A stretch of DNA of 64,000 nucleotides from assembly GCF_010731855.1 (NCBI RefSeq), contig NZ_AP022620.1:5146001-5210000 (forward strand), written 5' to 3'. The DNA comes from Mycolicibacterium anyangense (lineage in GTDB: Bacteria > Actinomycetota > Actinomycetes > Mycobacteriales > Mycobacteriaceae). The translations under genes were made by a program, and so were the position numbers. Each line of letters starts with the position of its first letter. Position 1 is the stretch's first letter. The notes below the pieces were generated by a model that did no database searches, was not told the DNA's origin, and saw only the letters and a program-made list of their open reading frames with translations. This document shows, one piece after another, positions 1-9,082 of this stretch.

Positions 1-798
1 TTCCGGCTTCCAGTGGTTCTTCACGTCCACGGGTCCCGGTTTAACGAATTCGCCGACGGTGCATCAAGACCGGGACGTCTACTGATCCGCACTGCGCTCG
101 AGCACGCGGACGCAGTAATCGCGCTCGGGAGTCACTGGGCGGAAGAACTCCATCGGATCGCGCCCAATGCTCGTATCGAGGTAGTTCCCAACGCCGTACG
201 GCTGCAAAGCAAGGTTCAACAGGACTCCGTCAGCCCTGCACACGTCGTGTTCCTAGGCGAAGTAGGGGAACGCAAGGGCACTTTCGCGCTTCTAGAGGCT
301 TGGGCGAAATTAGTCGCACATACCGACTGCCCGCCGGTCAAACTGACAATTGCTGGTGACGGTGAGATCGATCGCCTTCGCAACAGGATCGCGGAACTCG
401 GGATCGACGCAAGCGTTGAGGTGCGCGGCTGGTTGTCGGAATATCAGGTTGCGGCACTGTTGAACGATGTTCAAGTGCTGGTTCTGCCTTCGATGAACGA
501 AGGGCAGCCCATGGCGATACTCGAGGCCATGTCCCGAGGCATATGCGTCGTCGCCAGTACGGTCGGTGGTATTCCCGAGATGCTGAGCGACTCCGCCGGC
601 ATTCTTGTCGAACCAGACGACACAGAGATGCTTGCGAGCGCGCTCCTTCAGGTCGTGAGTGATAGCGACGCACGGGCTCGTTATGGGGCATCGGCCTATC
701 GACGAATTGAAGAGGAATTCAATATCGAGATAGCTGCAGACCGGATCGACAAGATCTACCGGACCATCTTGCAACGTAGGAACATACCTCGTGACTAA
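1..798 (+). CDS. GT4 family glycosyltransferase (5' end outside window)
   Basis: The reading frame is open from base 1, so the gene begins upstream of the window and the first visible GTG at 13 is probably internal. What remains is about 265 residues of a GT-B fold enzyme. The last part of the acceptor domain (LHVHGSRFNEF) is followed by the Rossmann donor-sugar domain with the retaining GT4 signature E-x7-E in EGQPMAILEAMSRG, then VASTVGGIPEM. Family knowledge: such enzymes transfer a sugar from a nucleotide donor to a growing lipid- or polymer-linked glycan on the cytoplasmic side. It is convergent with the lyase-like gene at 885-1769, and GDP-fucose genes lie nearby. Donor and acceptor cannot be told from sequence. 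Confidence 0.85.
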   Translation, partial: FRLPVVLHVHGSRFNEFADGASRPGRLLIRTALEHADAVIALGSHWAEELHRIAPNARIEVVPNAVRLQSKVQQDSVSPAHVVFLGEVGERKGTFALLEAWAKLVAHTDCPPVKLTIAGDGEIDRLRNRIAELGIDASVEVRGWLSEYQVAALLNDVQVLVLPSMNEGQPMAILEAMSRGICVVASTVGGIPEMLSDSAGILVEPDDTEMLASALLQVVSDSDARARYGASAYRRIEEEFNIEIAADRIDKIYRTILQRRNIPRD

Positions 799-884
799 GG
801 CATGGCAACTTCTGTCAATCTCGAGTGTGTCGTTGGGACGTGCGCGTCAGTCAGAACATCCACTCGGAGTGAGTCCTCGCGCGG

Positions 885-1769
885 TCAGACGCGGGCCCTG
901 TAATTGCTGAAGGCATCGGGAACAGTCGCCCAACGGTAGGTGTCGCTGAACCAAAGCCGAGTGGTTTTGTCGTACGCGGAACGATAGAAGCCCTGCTTCC
1001 AGTACATGCCCGGATCACCGCAATATCCGATCTTGCGATCACGTGCGTCTACCACCTGTTGACCATCGAGCCAGAGCTGAACATACCCCGTGCCCGTGCA
1101 TCCAAAATGCACCGCCATGACGAAGTCGTGCCACTGATCTTTGGCTAGGGCGCCGAGATCAATCGTCTCAGCGACCGTGCCATCCGGCTGTCCCCAAGGA
1201 GTCCAGTCACCGCCACCAAATAGTCCGAGAACCAGATCGGCATCGTCACTACCGAGGCGAAGCGACAGTGGCGCTTGGTTCCCACCACCGGAGGCATGGA
1301 TCTGAACGAAGCCGTTCCAGGTGCCAGGCGGGCTCGCGAAGGCCGAGTCAATCAAGAGTCCCCAGGACATCACCAGTGTGTCCCCGTCCTGAAAGCCGCC
1401 CAGATCGGATGAATTGATCACTTCGGCGCGTTCCCCGCTATTCGACCCCGCAACTCCGTTGTCGCCGGGTTGGACTTCGACGCGCTGCACGATGCCCCGC
1501 TGATGCATCGGATCATCTACATACTGGACCCGATCGGGCGTCTTCACTTGGTCAGTCCAATAGGCATAGCTATCGACGCCCGCCAACAGAGTTTTGTAGG
1601 CGGTGTGGGTCAGGGGATCCGGCGCCACCGAAGGCGATATGGGTCCGCCAGCATTCGCGATCGCTGGGCTCACCTCGGAGCTACCAGAAAACAACGTCAA
1701 CGTAAGCGCAGCCACTGCAAGCAGCGGAAAACTCCGGCTCAGTCGGCCCGGACTGCGCGACGCTTCCAT
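885..1769 (-). CDS. Secreted heparin-lyase-I-like / polysaccharide lyase-fold protein
   Basis: A 294-residue protein with an N-terminal Sec signal: basic MEASRSPGRLSRS, a hydrophobic stretch LLAVAALTLTLF, and likely cleavage near residues 30-40. The mature part has the jelly-roll lectin-like pattern of bacterial heparin-lyase-I-like and polysaccharide-lyase families, with GERAEV about one third in, a WGLLIDSAF strand, the WNGFVQIH strand, and QWHDFVMAVHFG followed by GYVQLWLDGQQV. It lies inside a polysaccharide locus, so it probably trims or releases the polymer made by its neighbours, or binds glycan. Substrate and catalytic residues cannot be assigned by eye. It is read toward the convergent glycosyltransferase at 1-798. 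Confidence 0.7.
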   Translation of the reverse strand: MEASRSPGRLSRSFPLLAVAALTLTLFSGSSEVSPAIANAGGPISPSVAPDPLTHTAYKTLLAGVDSYAYWTDQVKTPDRVQYVDDPMHQRGIVQRVEVQPGDNGVAGSNSGERAEVINSSDLGGFQDGDTLVMSWGLLIDSAFASPPGTWNGFVQIHASGGGNQAPLSLRLGSDDADLVLGLFGGGDWTPWGQPDGTVAETIDLGALAKDQWHDFVMAVHFGCTGTGYVQLWLDGQQVVDARDRKIGYCGDPGMYWKQGFYRSAYDKTTRLWFSDTYRWATVPDAFSNYRARV

Positions 1770-2280
1770 CTAGCAAACTCTTCTCTCTCCCCGCCTGCGC
1801 CATCGCAACCCGACCATCGAGATGGCGACCATAACCAGAGTACGGGGGTCAGCGCGGACCGTCGAACTTCGAACCGTCCCCCTGGCCAGCTATCAACGGC
1901 GATAGGCGCCGATGCTTGGGGAATCTATGCAGGCCTATCAGGGTGCATCACAAGTTCGTTACGACTTGAGGACGGGCCCGACGCCTAAGGGTGTGATTGG
2001 TCTCAGCGAACAAATCTATGTGTCGGACGCGTCGGCCGCGCCTTCCCGGGCTGCTGAAGATCGGTCGCATTGCGGTCTGAACCGCGTGTGCTGAAGGTGA
2101 CGTGTGCTGGGGGTGAATTGAAACTCTGACCACGTTGTGAGGGCAGGGATGCCGGCAATTCGGCCGAGGCCAGCGGTGGCGAGCAGCCCCGTAGCGCACC
2201 CGCCACTTTGAGGTCATCCGCCGATGGCGCCTCTGCCCTCGATTGACACGTCATGGGGCGTACGGCTAAAAAGCGGGCCG
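1770..2280. other. Gene-free stretch in the polysaccharide locus
   Basis: About 510 bases lie between the start of the lyase-like gene and the end of the next glycosyltransferase. I see no ORF with family resemblance or a credible ribosome binding site. The segment must hold the promoter of the lyase-like gene near 1770-1850. The part around 2080-2200 reads like eroded mobile-element or intergenic debris, but I could not identify an insertion-sequence end. Confidence 0.4.
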
Positions 2281-3438
2281 CTACTCCCTCTCCATCAAGT
2301 TCCCATAGATATCTATGCACTTGTCTCGCATCATTGAAATATCGTATTTGGCTGATGTTGTTCTTCCATTGACGCGCAGCGTGTCGGCGAGATCGGGAGA
2401 TTGGATCAGGATCTCGATTTTATCGGCTAGCTGCTCTTCAGAGCACGACTTGAAAAGTAGCCCGTCGATTCCATCAGTCAGTATGTCGGCGGGACCCTCA
2501 ATGTCTGATGCGATGACCGGCAATCCCGCGGCCATAGCCTCTACTAGTGCTAAACCAAATCCTTCATGGCGTGACGGTAAGACAAATATGTCAGAATTGC
2601 CAAGCATTGTTGCTACATCGCTTCTGCCCAGAACAAAATTGATCCGGTCATCTAGCTGTAGGGTAGATGTCAAGGTTTGGAGCTGTGGGAGCGTCTCGAA
2701 ATCGCCAGTAGCTGGACTGCCCATCAAAGTGCATTCGACGTCCAAGCCTCGGTCAACGCAACGTTTTATCGCTCGCACGAGAATGTCTTGTCCCTTTTTC
2801 TCGAGAGACAATCTGCCCACCGATATAATTCTTGTTCGGGACCCAGAGGTCCGTAGCGCAATGGAGCCAAAATCCGCAGTGGGTATTCCGTTCTCGATCT
2901 GCTTTACCCGACGCAAACGAAGGGAACGTGCTTCTGCGGCGACTGACTGGGAGATTGCAATGGTGGCATCAATCATGGCGTTATGTAGGTACACCTCCCA
3001 GCGCGCCATGCTGATCTGTGTGTAATGGAAGGTGAAGACCAACTTGAGTTTCGTCATCGTGAGTCTACACAGCATCGCCCAATATTTTGAGCCGCGATTG
3101 TGTGAATGAATGACGGAAATTCCATGGTTCTGGATAATCTTCAACAGCGCGAGGAGGTATCTCGGATTCTTGCTAGCCTGCGGACGGTTGAGATAGTAGA
3201 CGGGCACTTCCGTCGAGTTTAGTTCTGAAGCCAAGTCTGAGTCGATACGGTCATTCATAACAACGACGACCTGCGAAAAATTCGGCACGTCTGCGCAACT
3301 CTTTACGAAATTCACCAACAAACGTTCCGTGCCACCAACCTGAAGAGACGAGATGAGCTGCAGCACTGCTGACTGATTTGATGAAGATCCTCGGCTCATC
3401 AATCTAGTGGCAGTCCCATTCTGGTGGCCTTTCGTCAT
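2281..3438 (-). CDS. GT4 family glycosyltransferase
   Basis: A 385-residue GT-B glycosyltransferase with an ATG start. The N-terminal acceptor domain begins after about 25 residues (LQLISSLQVGGTERLLVNF, typical of WcaL/Pel-type GT4 enzymes). The C-terminal donor domain holds ISVGRLSLEKKGQDILVRA and the E-x7-E signature in RHEGFGLALVEAMAAG followed by LPVIASDIEGPADIL. It should add a sugar during exopolysaccharide or glycolipid assembly at the inner membrane. Its base composition is clearly poorer in GC than the ribosomal and rpo genes in this window (many AT-rich codons, e.g. around 2580-2660 and 3050-3150). That fits lateral acquisition, as is common for surface-glycan transferases. Confidence 0.88.
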   Translation of the reverse strand: MTKGHQNGTATRLMSRGSSSNQSAVLQLISSLQVGGTERLLVNFVKSCADVPNFSQVVVVMNDRIDSDLASELNSTEVPVYYLNRPQASKNPRYLLALLKIIQNHGISVIHSHNRGSKYWAMLCRLTMTKLKLVFTFHYTQISMARWEVYLHNAMIDATIAISQSVAAEARSLRLRRVKQIENGIPTADFGSIALRTSGSRTRIISVGRLSLEKKGQDILVRAIKRCVDRGLDVECTLMGSPATGDFETLPQLQTLTSTLQLDDRINFVLGRSDVATMLGNSDIFVLPSRHEGFGLALVEAMAAGLPVIASDIEGPADILTDGIDGLLFKSCSEEQLADKIEILIQSPDLADTLRVNGRTTSAKYDISMMRDKCIDIYGNLMERE

Positions 3439-3522
3439 TCTATATGGCGGGTCAGCTTCGTATCGGGGGCGGGATAATTCCGCTAGCGGAACGGCGACTA
3501 TTCATCTCGTGCACGGCAGCGC

Positions 3523-4497
3523 TCATTCCCGAAGCGCGTGCACGTGCTCTCGATACCAATTGATTGTTCGTTCCAAGCCCTCCCGCAGATCGATCTTCGG
3601 TGTCCAACCTGTTTGGGATAATTTGGAAACATCGAGGAGCTTTTGGGGGGTCCCGTCTGGTTTGGTCGCGTCCCAGAGGGTTTCCCCTTCGTAGCCGACG
3701 ATTCCGGCAATCGTGTCGGCGATTTCCCTGATGGTCACATCCGTGCCGGTTCCGATGTTCACGTGTTGGTGTCCATCGTACTGTTCCAGGAGATGCAAGC
3801 AGGCACTCGCCATATCGTCGGCGTGCAGGAACTCCCGGCGTGGTGTGCCGGTTCCCCAGTTCGTCACCGACTCCCGGCCAGCTGCTTCGGCATCACAATA
3901 GCGTCGGATCAGTGCCGGTAAGACGTGTGAAGTGGTGGGCGAGAAGTTGTCTTGCGGCCCATACAGATTGGTGGGCATCACCGAGATCCACGGCAACCCG
4001 TACTGCCGGCGTACTGCCTGAATATGGATAATTCCGGCTATTTTGGCTATTGCGTAAGCATCATTGGTGGGCTCGAGGTAGCCGGTGAGGAGTGCCTCTT
4101 CACGTATGGGCTGCTCAGCGAATTTCGGATAGATGCATGAAGAGCCAAGGAAGAGTAGACGTTCAACTTCGGTTTCCCGCGCGGCATCAAGCACGTTGAG
4201 TTGGACCCGTAGGTTGTCGCTGAGGAAGTCTACGGGATAGGTGCTGTTTGCCAGGATTCCGCCCACTCTGGCCGCGGCGAGTACGACATATCGTGGCTTG
4301 ACGTCCGCGAAGAACGCGAACACTGCATCGCGGTCTCTAAGGTCGAGTTCGGAAGATGTCCTGCCTACTATGGCGCGGAACCCGCATGCTTCCAGATGTC
4401 GAACCATCGCCGAACCTGCCAGCCCGCGGTGGCCAGCGACGTAAAACGTTGCGCTGCGGTCGAGTTCGGATGGGGTGAAAGCGACGTCATCGGCCAT
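3523..4497 (-). CDS. fcl: GDP-L-fucose synthase
   Basis: An extended SDR enzyme of about 324 residues. It converts GDP-4-keto-6-deoxy-D-mannose to GDP-L-fucose by epimerisation and NADPH reduction. Visible features are the nucleotide-binding GHRGLAG (residues 22-28), the serine in FLGSSCIYP (about 120), the catalytic Tyr148-x3-Lys152 in YAIAK, and the family-specific PTNLYGPQDNF. I take ATG 4495-4497 as the start because it sits two bases after the gmd stop. An upstream in-frame start at 4533 would add 12 unconserved residues and overlap gmd. It is coupled to gmd, which makes its substrate. An alternative product such as GDP-colitose or GDP-6-deoxy-talose is unlikely given the gmd pairing. 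Confidence 0.93.
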   Translation of the reverse strand: MADDVAFTPSELDRSATFYVAGHRGLAGSAMVRHLEACGFRAIVGRTSSELDLRDRDAVFAFFADVKPRYVVLAAARVGGILANSTYPVDFLSDNLRVQLNVLDAARETEVERLLFLGSSCIYPKFAEQPIREEALLTGYLEPTNDAYAIAKIAGIIHIQAVRRQYGLPWISVMPTNLYGPQDNFSPTTSHVLPALIRRYCDAEAAGRESVTNWGTGTPRREFLHADDMASACLHLLEQYDGHQHVNIGTGTDVTIREIADTIAGIVGYEGETLWDATKPDGTPQKLLDVSKLSQTGWTPKIDLREGLERTINWYREHVHALRE

Positions 4498-4499
4498 GG

Positions 4500-5549
4500 T
4501 CAGATCGTGCTTCTGGCGACCGGAGTGTTCCAACCAGGCAGCAGTACCTTATCTATCCACGGCTGTCCGGCGTAATTGAGTGCTTCGATGTCAGCGTCAA
4601 CCATCAGGCGAGCGAGCTGGCGGCCGTTCACTGTGGGGACCCAACCGAGCTGGTCGCCCACCTTGCTCGGATCTCCGATCAGGGCGTCCACTTCGGTGGG
4701 GCGGATGTAACGCTCGTCGAAGCGGACGTGGTCCTCCCATGCGAGCCCAGCATGTCCAAATGCCTCTTCAAGGAAGTTCCGTACCGTAATGCCCGTCCCG
4801 GTTGCCAAAACATAATCGTCAGGATCGTCGGCTTGGAGCATTCGCCACATGCCCTCAACGTATTCGGGGGCATACCCCCAGTCGCGGATGGAGTCGAGGT
4901 TTCCCATGTAGACATGCTCTTGCAGTCCCGCCTTGATGGCAGCGACAGCCCTCGTGATCTTGCGCGTTACGAAAGTCTCTCCGCGACGGGGTGACTCATG
5001 ATTGAACAGGATCCCGTTCACCGCGAACATGCCGTAGGCCTCGCGGTAATTCTTTGTAATCCAGTAGCTGTACAGCTTGGCCGCCGCGTAGGGCGAGCGG
5101 GGATAGAACGGTGTGCTCTCGTTCTGCGGGGGCGGTGTGGCACCGTAGAGCTCCGAGGACGACGCCTGATAGAAACGCGTTTCGATGCCAGACAGACGCA
5201 CGGCCTCAAGCATGCGGATGGTGCCGGTGCCGGTGGTATCTGCAGTGTGCTCGGGCTCGTCGAAGGAAACTCGGACGTGCGATTGAGCCGCCAGGTTGTA
5301 GACCTCGTCAGGATCAATACGAGCCAGCAATGAGACCATGCGGGCGCCATCGCTGAGATCGCCATAGTGCAAGAACATTCGCGCGTCAGGCGCGTGCGGG
5401 TCGACGTACAGGTGGTCGATACGAGAGGTATTGAATGTCGACGCGCGACGTATCAAGCCATGGACTTCATACCCTTTACTCAACAGCAGTTCGGCAAGAT
5501 ATGAGCCGTCCTGTCCGGTGATGCCGGTGATCAGGGCACGTTTGGTCAT
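4500..5549 (-). CDS. gmd: GDP-mannose 4,6-dehydratase
   Basis: A 349-residue extended SDR. It dehydrates GDP-D-mannose to GDP-4-keto-6-deoxy-D-mannose, the first step to GDP-L-fucose. Motifs are [15 protein letters not shown] at the N-terminus (NADP binding), [11 protein letters not shown], and [15 protein letters not shown] with the Tyr-x3-Lys catalytic pair, followed by [24 protein letters not shown], which is characteristic of Gmd. The ATG overlaps the stop of the upstream autokinase gene by four bases (ATGA), so translation is coupled. Its order with fcl shows that the locus makes a fucose-containing polymer or a rhamnose-like 6-deoxyhexose glycan. Confidence 0.96.
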   Translation of the reverse strand: MTKRALITGITGQDGSYLAELLLSKGYEVHGLIRRASTFNTSRIDHLYVDPHAPDARMFLHYGDLSDGARMVSLLARIDPDEVYNLAAQSHVRVSFDEPEHTADTTGTGTIRMLEAVRLSGIETRFYQASSSELYGATPPPQNESTPFYPRSPYAAAKLYSYWITKNYREAYGMFAVNGILFNHESPRRGETFVTRKITRAVAAIKAGLQEHVYMGNLDSIRDWGYAPEYVEGMWRMLQADDPDDYVLATGTGITVRNFLEEAFGHAGLAWEDHVRFDERYIRPTEVDALIGDPSKVGDQLGWVPTVNGRQLARLMVDADIEALNYAGQPWIDKVLLPGWNTPVARSTI

Positions 5550-7069
5550 TGATTCCTTGAATCCCGTGTAGTCGCCTTAGGTGTCTGCTGAGGTTCCGCG
5601 TCAGCCGCATCGGCGGTCTCGCTACCGTTTGCCGACGTGCGGTCTGGGTCAGTCGCGGCGTGGTCTCGGACCATTAATTCGGTCACGCCCTCAGTGACGG
5701 AGGGCGAGCGGAGGGGCGCCTCCCCGTAATAGCTGTAGTTGTAGGTGTACTCGGTACCGCTTCGGGCCGATGTCATGGTGAACGCTGCACCAAGCACCTT
5801 CGCTCCAATGCTGGTGAGATTGCCAATGGCCTGCGTTAGGTGCTCGCGCTTCGTCTCTCCCTGTCGCACCACTATCAGTGCACCGTCAGAATTGGCGCAG
5901 AGTACTGCGCTATCGGTGACTGCCAGCAACGGCGGCGAATCGATGATTACGTAGTCGAATTTCTCCCTCAGTTGGCTGAGGATGTTTTTGGCAGCTTGTG
6001 ACCCGAGGAGCTCGCTGGGATTCGGGGGAGTGGTACCGGAGGTTAGAACAGTCAAGTTGGTGAATGTCGTCGTCTGCAGAACTTCAGACAGCGAGACTGA
6101 GCCGCTGAGCACGGTGCTGAACCCCACAGATCCGATGAGGTCGAGATACTTGTCGACTGAAGGTCGGCGAAGGTCGCCATCCACCAGCACCACATTGTGT
6201 TCGGCCTCGGCCAACGCCAGCGCGATGTTCACTGCGGTAGTGGACTTGCCTTCACCGGGGGATGCACTCGTCACGACGATTACGCGCGGCGGATCGTCCA
6301 CATTGAGAAATTGCAGATTGGTGCGCAGCTTACGAAAAGACTCCGCGACAGACGAGTTGTTCCCTTCGAACGAGATTGCAGCCCTTCGTCGTAGTTCCTT
6401 GTCGATCGGGATGCCGCCGACCAACCCAACACTGGTGATCGTCTCAAGGGTGCTCCGCTCCTTGACGGTGTTGTCGAGTCTGTCGCGAACGAGAGCTAGG
6501 CCCACGCCGAGCGCTAGCCCTCCTGCAAGACCAGCCAACAAATTGCGGAACTTCTTAGGTGAAACGGGGCTAGCGGGTAGAGACGCACGTTGTTCGACGA
6601 CAACCCGTGCATTTGGCGTTGTCCCCCCTACCGGCGTCTCCAATTCTCGTACCAGCTCCACGAATTCGTCCGACAAGGCGTTGGCAATGTCTCGTGCCCG
6701 GGCGGGTGACGGGTCAAGCACTGAGACGTCGATGAGCACGGTATTTGGCTTCGCAGCTGCACTGACTTTGGCTCGCAATGATGCTGCAGTCATATCCAGA
6801 TTGAGTCGGTCGATAGTGCGCTGCGCCAACGTTTCGCCCATGATCAACTGCGCGTAGGACAGCACCTTCTCCTGAGATAAGCGGTTCCCCTGATATAGGT
6901 CGCTCATTGATGATGCGGAAGATGCCGAAACATATAGCTGGGTCGAGGCTCGGTACTGTGGGGTGGCAGTCAGCGTGTAGGCAATCGCAGCCAGAACCGC
7001 GACGAGCGTTGTCGCGCAGACCGTAATCCACCGCGTCCGTAGTACTTTGACGTAGTCCTGAAGGTTCAC
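5546..7069 (-). CDS. Wzz-type chain-length determinant fused to BY-kinase (polysaccharide tyrosine autokinase)
   Basis: A 507-residue protein with a GTG start. The N-terminal Wzz domain has transmembrane helices at about residues 15-34 and 176-194 enclosing an extracytoplasmic loop. The C-terminal cytoplasmic BY-kinase has Walker [11 protein letters not shown] (268-277), Walker A' [11 protein letters not shown] and Walker [12 protein letters not shown] tyrosine cluster [12 protein letters not shown] near the C-terminus is the likely autophosphorylation tail. In this family, cycles of phosphorylation control polymer length and export. Gram-negative bacteria and many actinobacteria carry the two domains on one chain, as here. 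The last ~60 residues are Ala/Thr/Asp-rich and disordered. It overlaps gmd by four bases. Confidence 0.92.
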   Translation of the reverse strand: MNLQDYVKVLRTRWITVCATTLVAVLAAIAYTLTATPQYRASTQLYVSASSASSMSDLYQGNRLSQEKVLSYAQLIMGETLAQRTIDRLNLDMTAASLRAKVSAAAKPNTVLIDVSVLDPSPARARDIANALSDEFVELVRELETPVGGTTPNARVVVEQRASLPASPVSPKKFRNLLAGLAGGLALGVGLALVRDRLDNTVKERSTLETITSVGLVGGIPIDKELRRRAAISFEGNNSSVAESFRKLRTNLQFLNVDDPPRVIVVTSASPGEGKSTTAVNIALALAEAEHNVVLVDGDLRRPSVDKYLDLIGSVGFSTVLSGSVSLSEVLQTTTFTNLTVLTSGTTPPNPSELLGSQAAKNILSQLREKFDYVIIDSPPLLAVTDSAVLCANSDGALIVVRQGETKREHLTQAIGNLTSIGAKVLGAAFTMTSARSGTEYTYNYSYYGEAPLRSPSVTEGVTELMVRDHAATDPDRTSANGSETADAADAEPQQTPKATTRDSRNQ

Positions 7070-7115
7070 TGACGCTTGCTGCTCTCTATCGGGTTGCCAT
7101 CCACGCTGTAGTTCG

Positions 7116-8951
7116 TCATGAACATTGTGGCACCGTTGCTTTCGTGGTGACTGGCCCCACTAGCGGCTGTGTCGGAACTCGCGCGGCGCCTGGAACCGTT
7201 GGCTCGGATAGCTGAAAAACCAGGTCTTCTGTCTGCCCTGCCGGTATCACCGCTTGAGCTTCGAAGCTTGGATGGCCGCGCTCAGTATCGGTGTGCACGT
7301 CAATTGGAACGCCGTTCGACGTGACGCTGACGAGCGTAGCCCCCTTGGTCGCGAGCAAGCGAATGGAGGTAATCATGGTTCCCTTGGGAATGGCTTCTCT
7401 GCCGGCCTTTGGGAAAAACCCTAGTCGTCCGGCTACGTTGTCAGGCAGGGATTCTGGGTTGGTGACGGTGTTCTTCAGCCGAACGGTCACGGTCGACCTC
7501 CTAGTGTTGCCATAGCACCCGTCTGCGACGTACTCGATTTGCCGATCGAGGTAGTAATCCAGCTTATTGCCACCGAGATTGTTGAGGACGATTTCGGCAT
7601 AGGGAGCTGGATCGTCGGGAATTATGTGCGCCAACGGTGTCTGCTCGAGCAGTGCCTGTTCCTCAGGGTACGAGCTCCACACCGCGATCCGACCCTCGCT
7701 AACCGCACGTCCCATGGCGTCCAGCAGGGCGCGTGGCGACTTCACCTTGCCGGTGATCTTCTTGACGACTTCGGCGGCAATGCTTTGAAGGTACTTCTTG
7801 CGGGCGGGCTGATCCTTTTCATCGGGGTATCGGATGTAGGCAGTCGATTCCGTCAGCTCCACGGCGTTGTCTGCGGTCACCGTTTCCCCATCCGGCATGA
7901 CGATAGGTCCGGTAGCGCCGAGGATGTAGCTCAGTGCAACCGGGTCGATAGCAATTACTCCGTCGACCTTCAGGCCTGCTTGGTCTGCCATCGATTTCCA
8001 GATCTGCGCCGCGTAGGGAAAGTGCGAGCTCTGATTGGAATTGCGGTAGTCGGTAGTGGGGTTGGTGAAACCGTACTGATTGTCGAATTCGGGCCCAAGG
8101 CTGATGGGCGCGAACTTCCGGTTGAAGTCGGTGTTGGGCGCCAGGGCGTCGACGCCCGGCTTGCCGTCGTCGAAACGCACCACGCCGAAGCCGCCGAGCA
8201 GCCCACCGGTCCCGCGGGCCTCCGCGTTGGTTTGGAAGCCGATGAAGTAGCTTCGTGGACCGTCGGCGCCCAGCATCGACGGTGCCAAGCGAGCTGCGAG
8301 TGCGGTGTTACTCAGGAGTTTCGCCAAATCCTGTGTCTGCGTTTGCAATTGAGATCGTGCGGTGTTGATGGCGCCCAGGTAGCTGGACTCTGAGATCGCT
8401 TGAGCTTCGGTGTTGATCCGGCCCGCATCCGTCGCGATCTTGCGTAATGCAGGCTCTTCAGTGCGCAGCGCTACGACGTCCAGCCGGCCATCGTTCAGCA
8501 GATGACTAGGAGAGACCGAGGTGCCGGCGTCCGCGATCGGCTTGAGCACATCGGTCGACAGGTTCAGCACCACATCGGAGATCTGCTGACCCGTCTTGAA
8601 CGGGCTGCCCAGCCACGGCACACCTGCGGCGATGTCCCATGGCAGCGAATGAGCCGCATTGCGGGCAGCTTGGGCTTGCGACTGAGCGTCGGCGGCGAAA
8701 CGTGAAGCATCTGCGGTATTACCCTGCAACAGCGCAGTTTTGGCTTGCTGGGCGCTGGTGCGTGCTTGCTCGAGATTCGACTTCGTCGCGAACGCCTCGA
8801 TGCCCAGCCATACGCCAAATCCGATGAGCAGCACCACTATCGCGAGTGGCCACCGAACACCGCGGCGCTTGAACCACGGCGGCGCCCCATCCTCCTCAGC
8901 GGGTGATGGCGCACCGTCACCGTCGGTCACACGTCGCGAATGAGCTTCCAC
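7116..8951 (-). CDS. DUF4012 membrane-anchored protein of the exopolysaccharide locus
   Basis: A protein of about 611 residues with a short cytoplasmic N-terminus (basic WFKRRGVRW), one transmembrane helix (WPLAIVVLLIGFGVWLGI), an Ala/Gln-rich coiled-coil-like region, and a large extracytoplasmic domain. The domain contains YFIGFQTNAEARGTGGLLG, the hallmark of DUF4012 and reminiscent of LytR-CpsA-Psr-associated folds. DUF4012 genes are regular members of actinobacterial polysaccharide clusters, but their reaction is not known to me. The start is uncertain: GTG 8949-8951 has an AGGAG eleven bases upstream, while the frame stays open to a TTG at 9053. It sits between the autokinase gene and a secreted low-complexity protein, all on the same strand. 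Confidence 0.8.
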   Translation of the reverse strand: MEAHSRRVTDGDGAPSPAEEDGAPPWFKRRGVRWPLAIVVLLIGFGVWLGIEAFATKSNLEQARTSAQQAKTALLQGNTADASRFAADAQSQAQAARNAAHSLPWDIAAGVPWLGSPFKTGQQISDVVLNLSTDVLKPIADAGTSVSPSHLLNDGRLDVVALRTEEPALRKIATDAGRINTEAQAISESSYLGAINTARSQLQTQTQDLAKLLSNTALAARLAPSMLGADGPRSYFIGFQTNAEARGTGGLLGGFGVVRFDDGKPGVDALAPNTDFNRKFAPISLGPEFDNQYGFTNPTTDYRNSNQSSHFPYAAQIWKSMADQAGLKVDGVIAIDPVALSYILGATGPIVMPDGETVTADNAVELTESTAYIRYPDEKDQPARKKYLQSIAAEVVKKITGKVKSPRALLDAMGRAVSEGRIAVWSSYPEEQALLEQTPLAHIIPDDPAPYAEIVLNNLGGNKLDYYLDRQIEYVADGCYGNTRRSTVTVRLKNTVTNPESLPDNVAGRLGFFPKAGREAIPKGTMITSIRLLATKGATLVSVTSNGVPIDVHTDTERGHPSFEAQAVIPAGQTEDLVFQLSEPTVPGAARVPTQPLVGPVTTKATVPQCS

Positions 8952-9082
8952 GCAGCTAGCTTCTCCTACTTGAATGTGTTTGTCCGCGACAACGCGCGGC
9001 TTCACGTTTTGGCCCCAACCCAAAAACGGCCCGCCAGTTGGCACCGAGGCCAACGGCGAGCCGTTCTTGATTGCAGAGAACG

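Noticed and set aside
2003..2217. Possible end of a decayed insertion sequence between the lyase-like gene and the second glycosyltransferase
   Set aside because: No terminal inverted repeat, target duplication or recognisable transposase fragment could be confirmed by eye.
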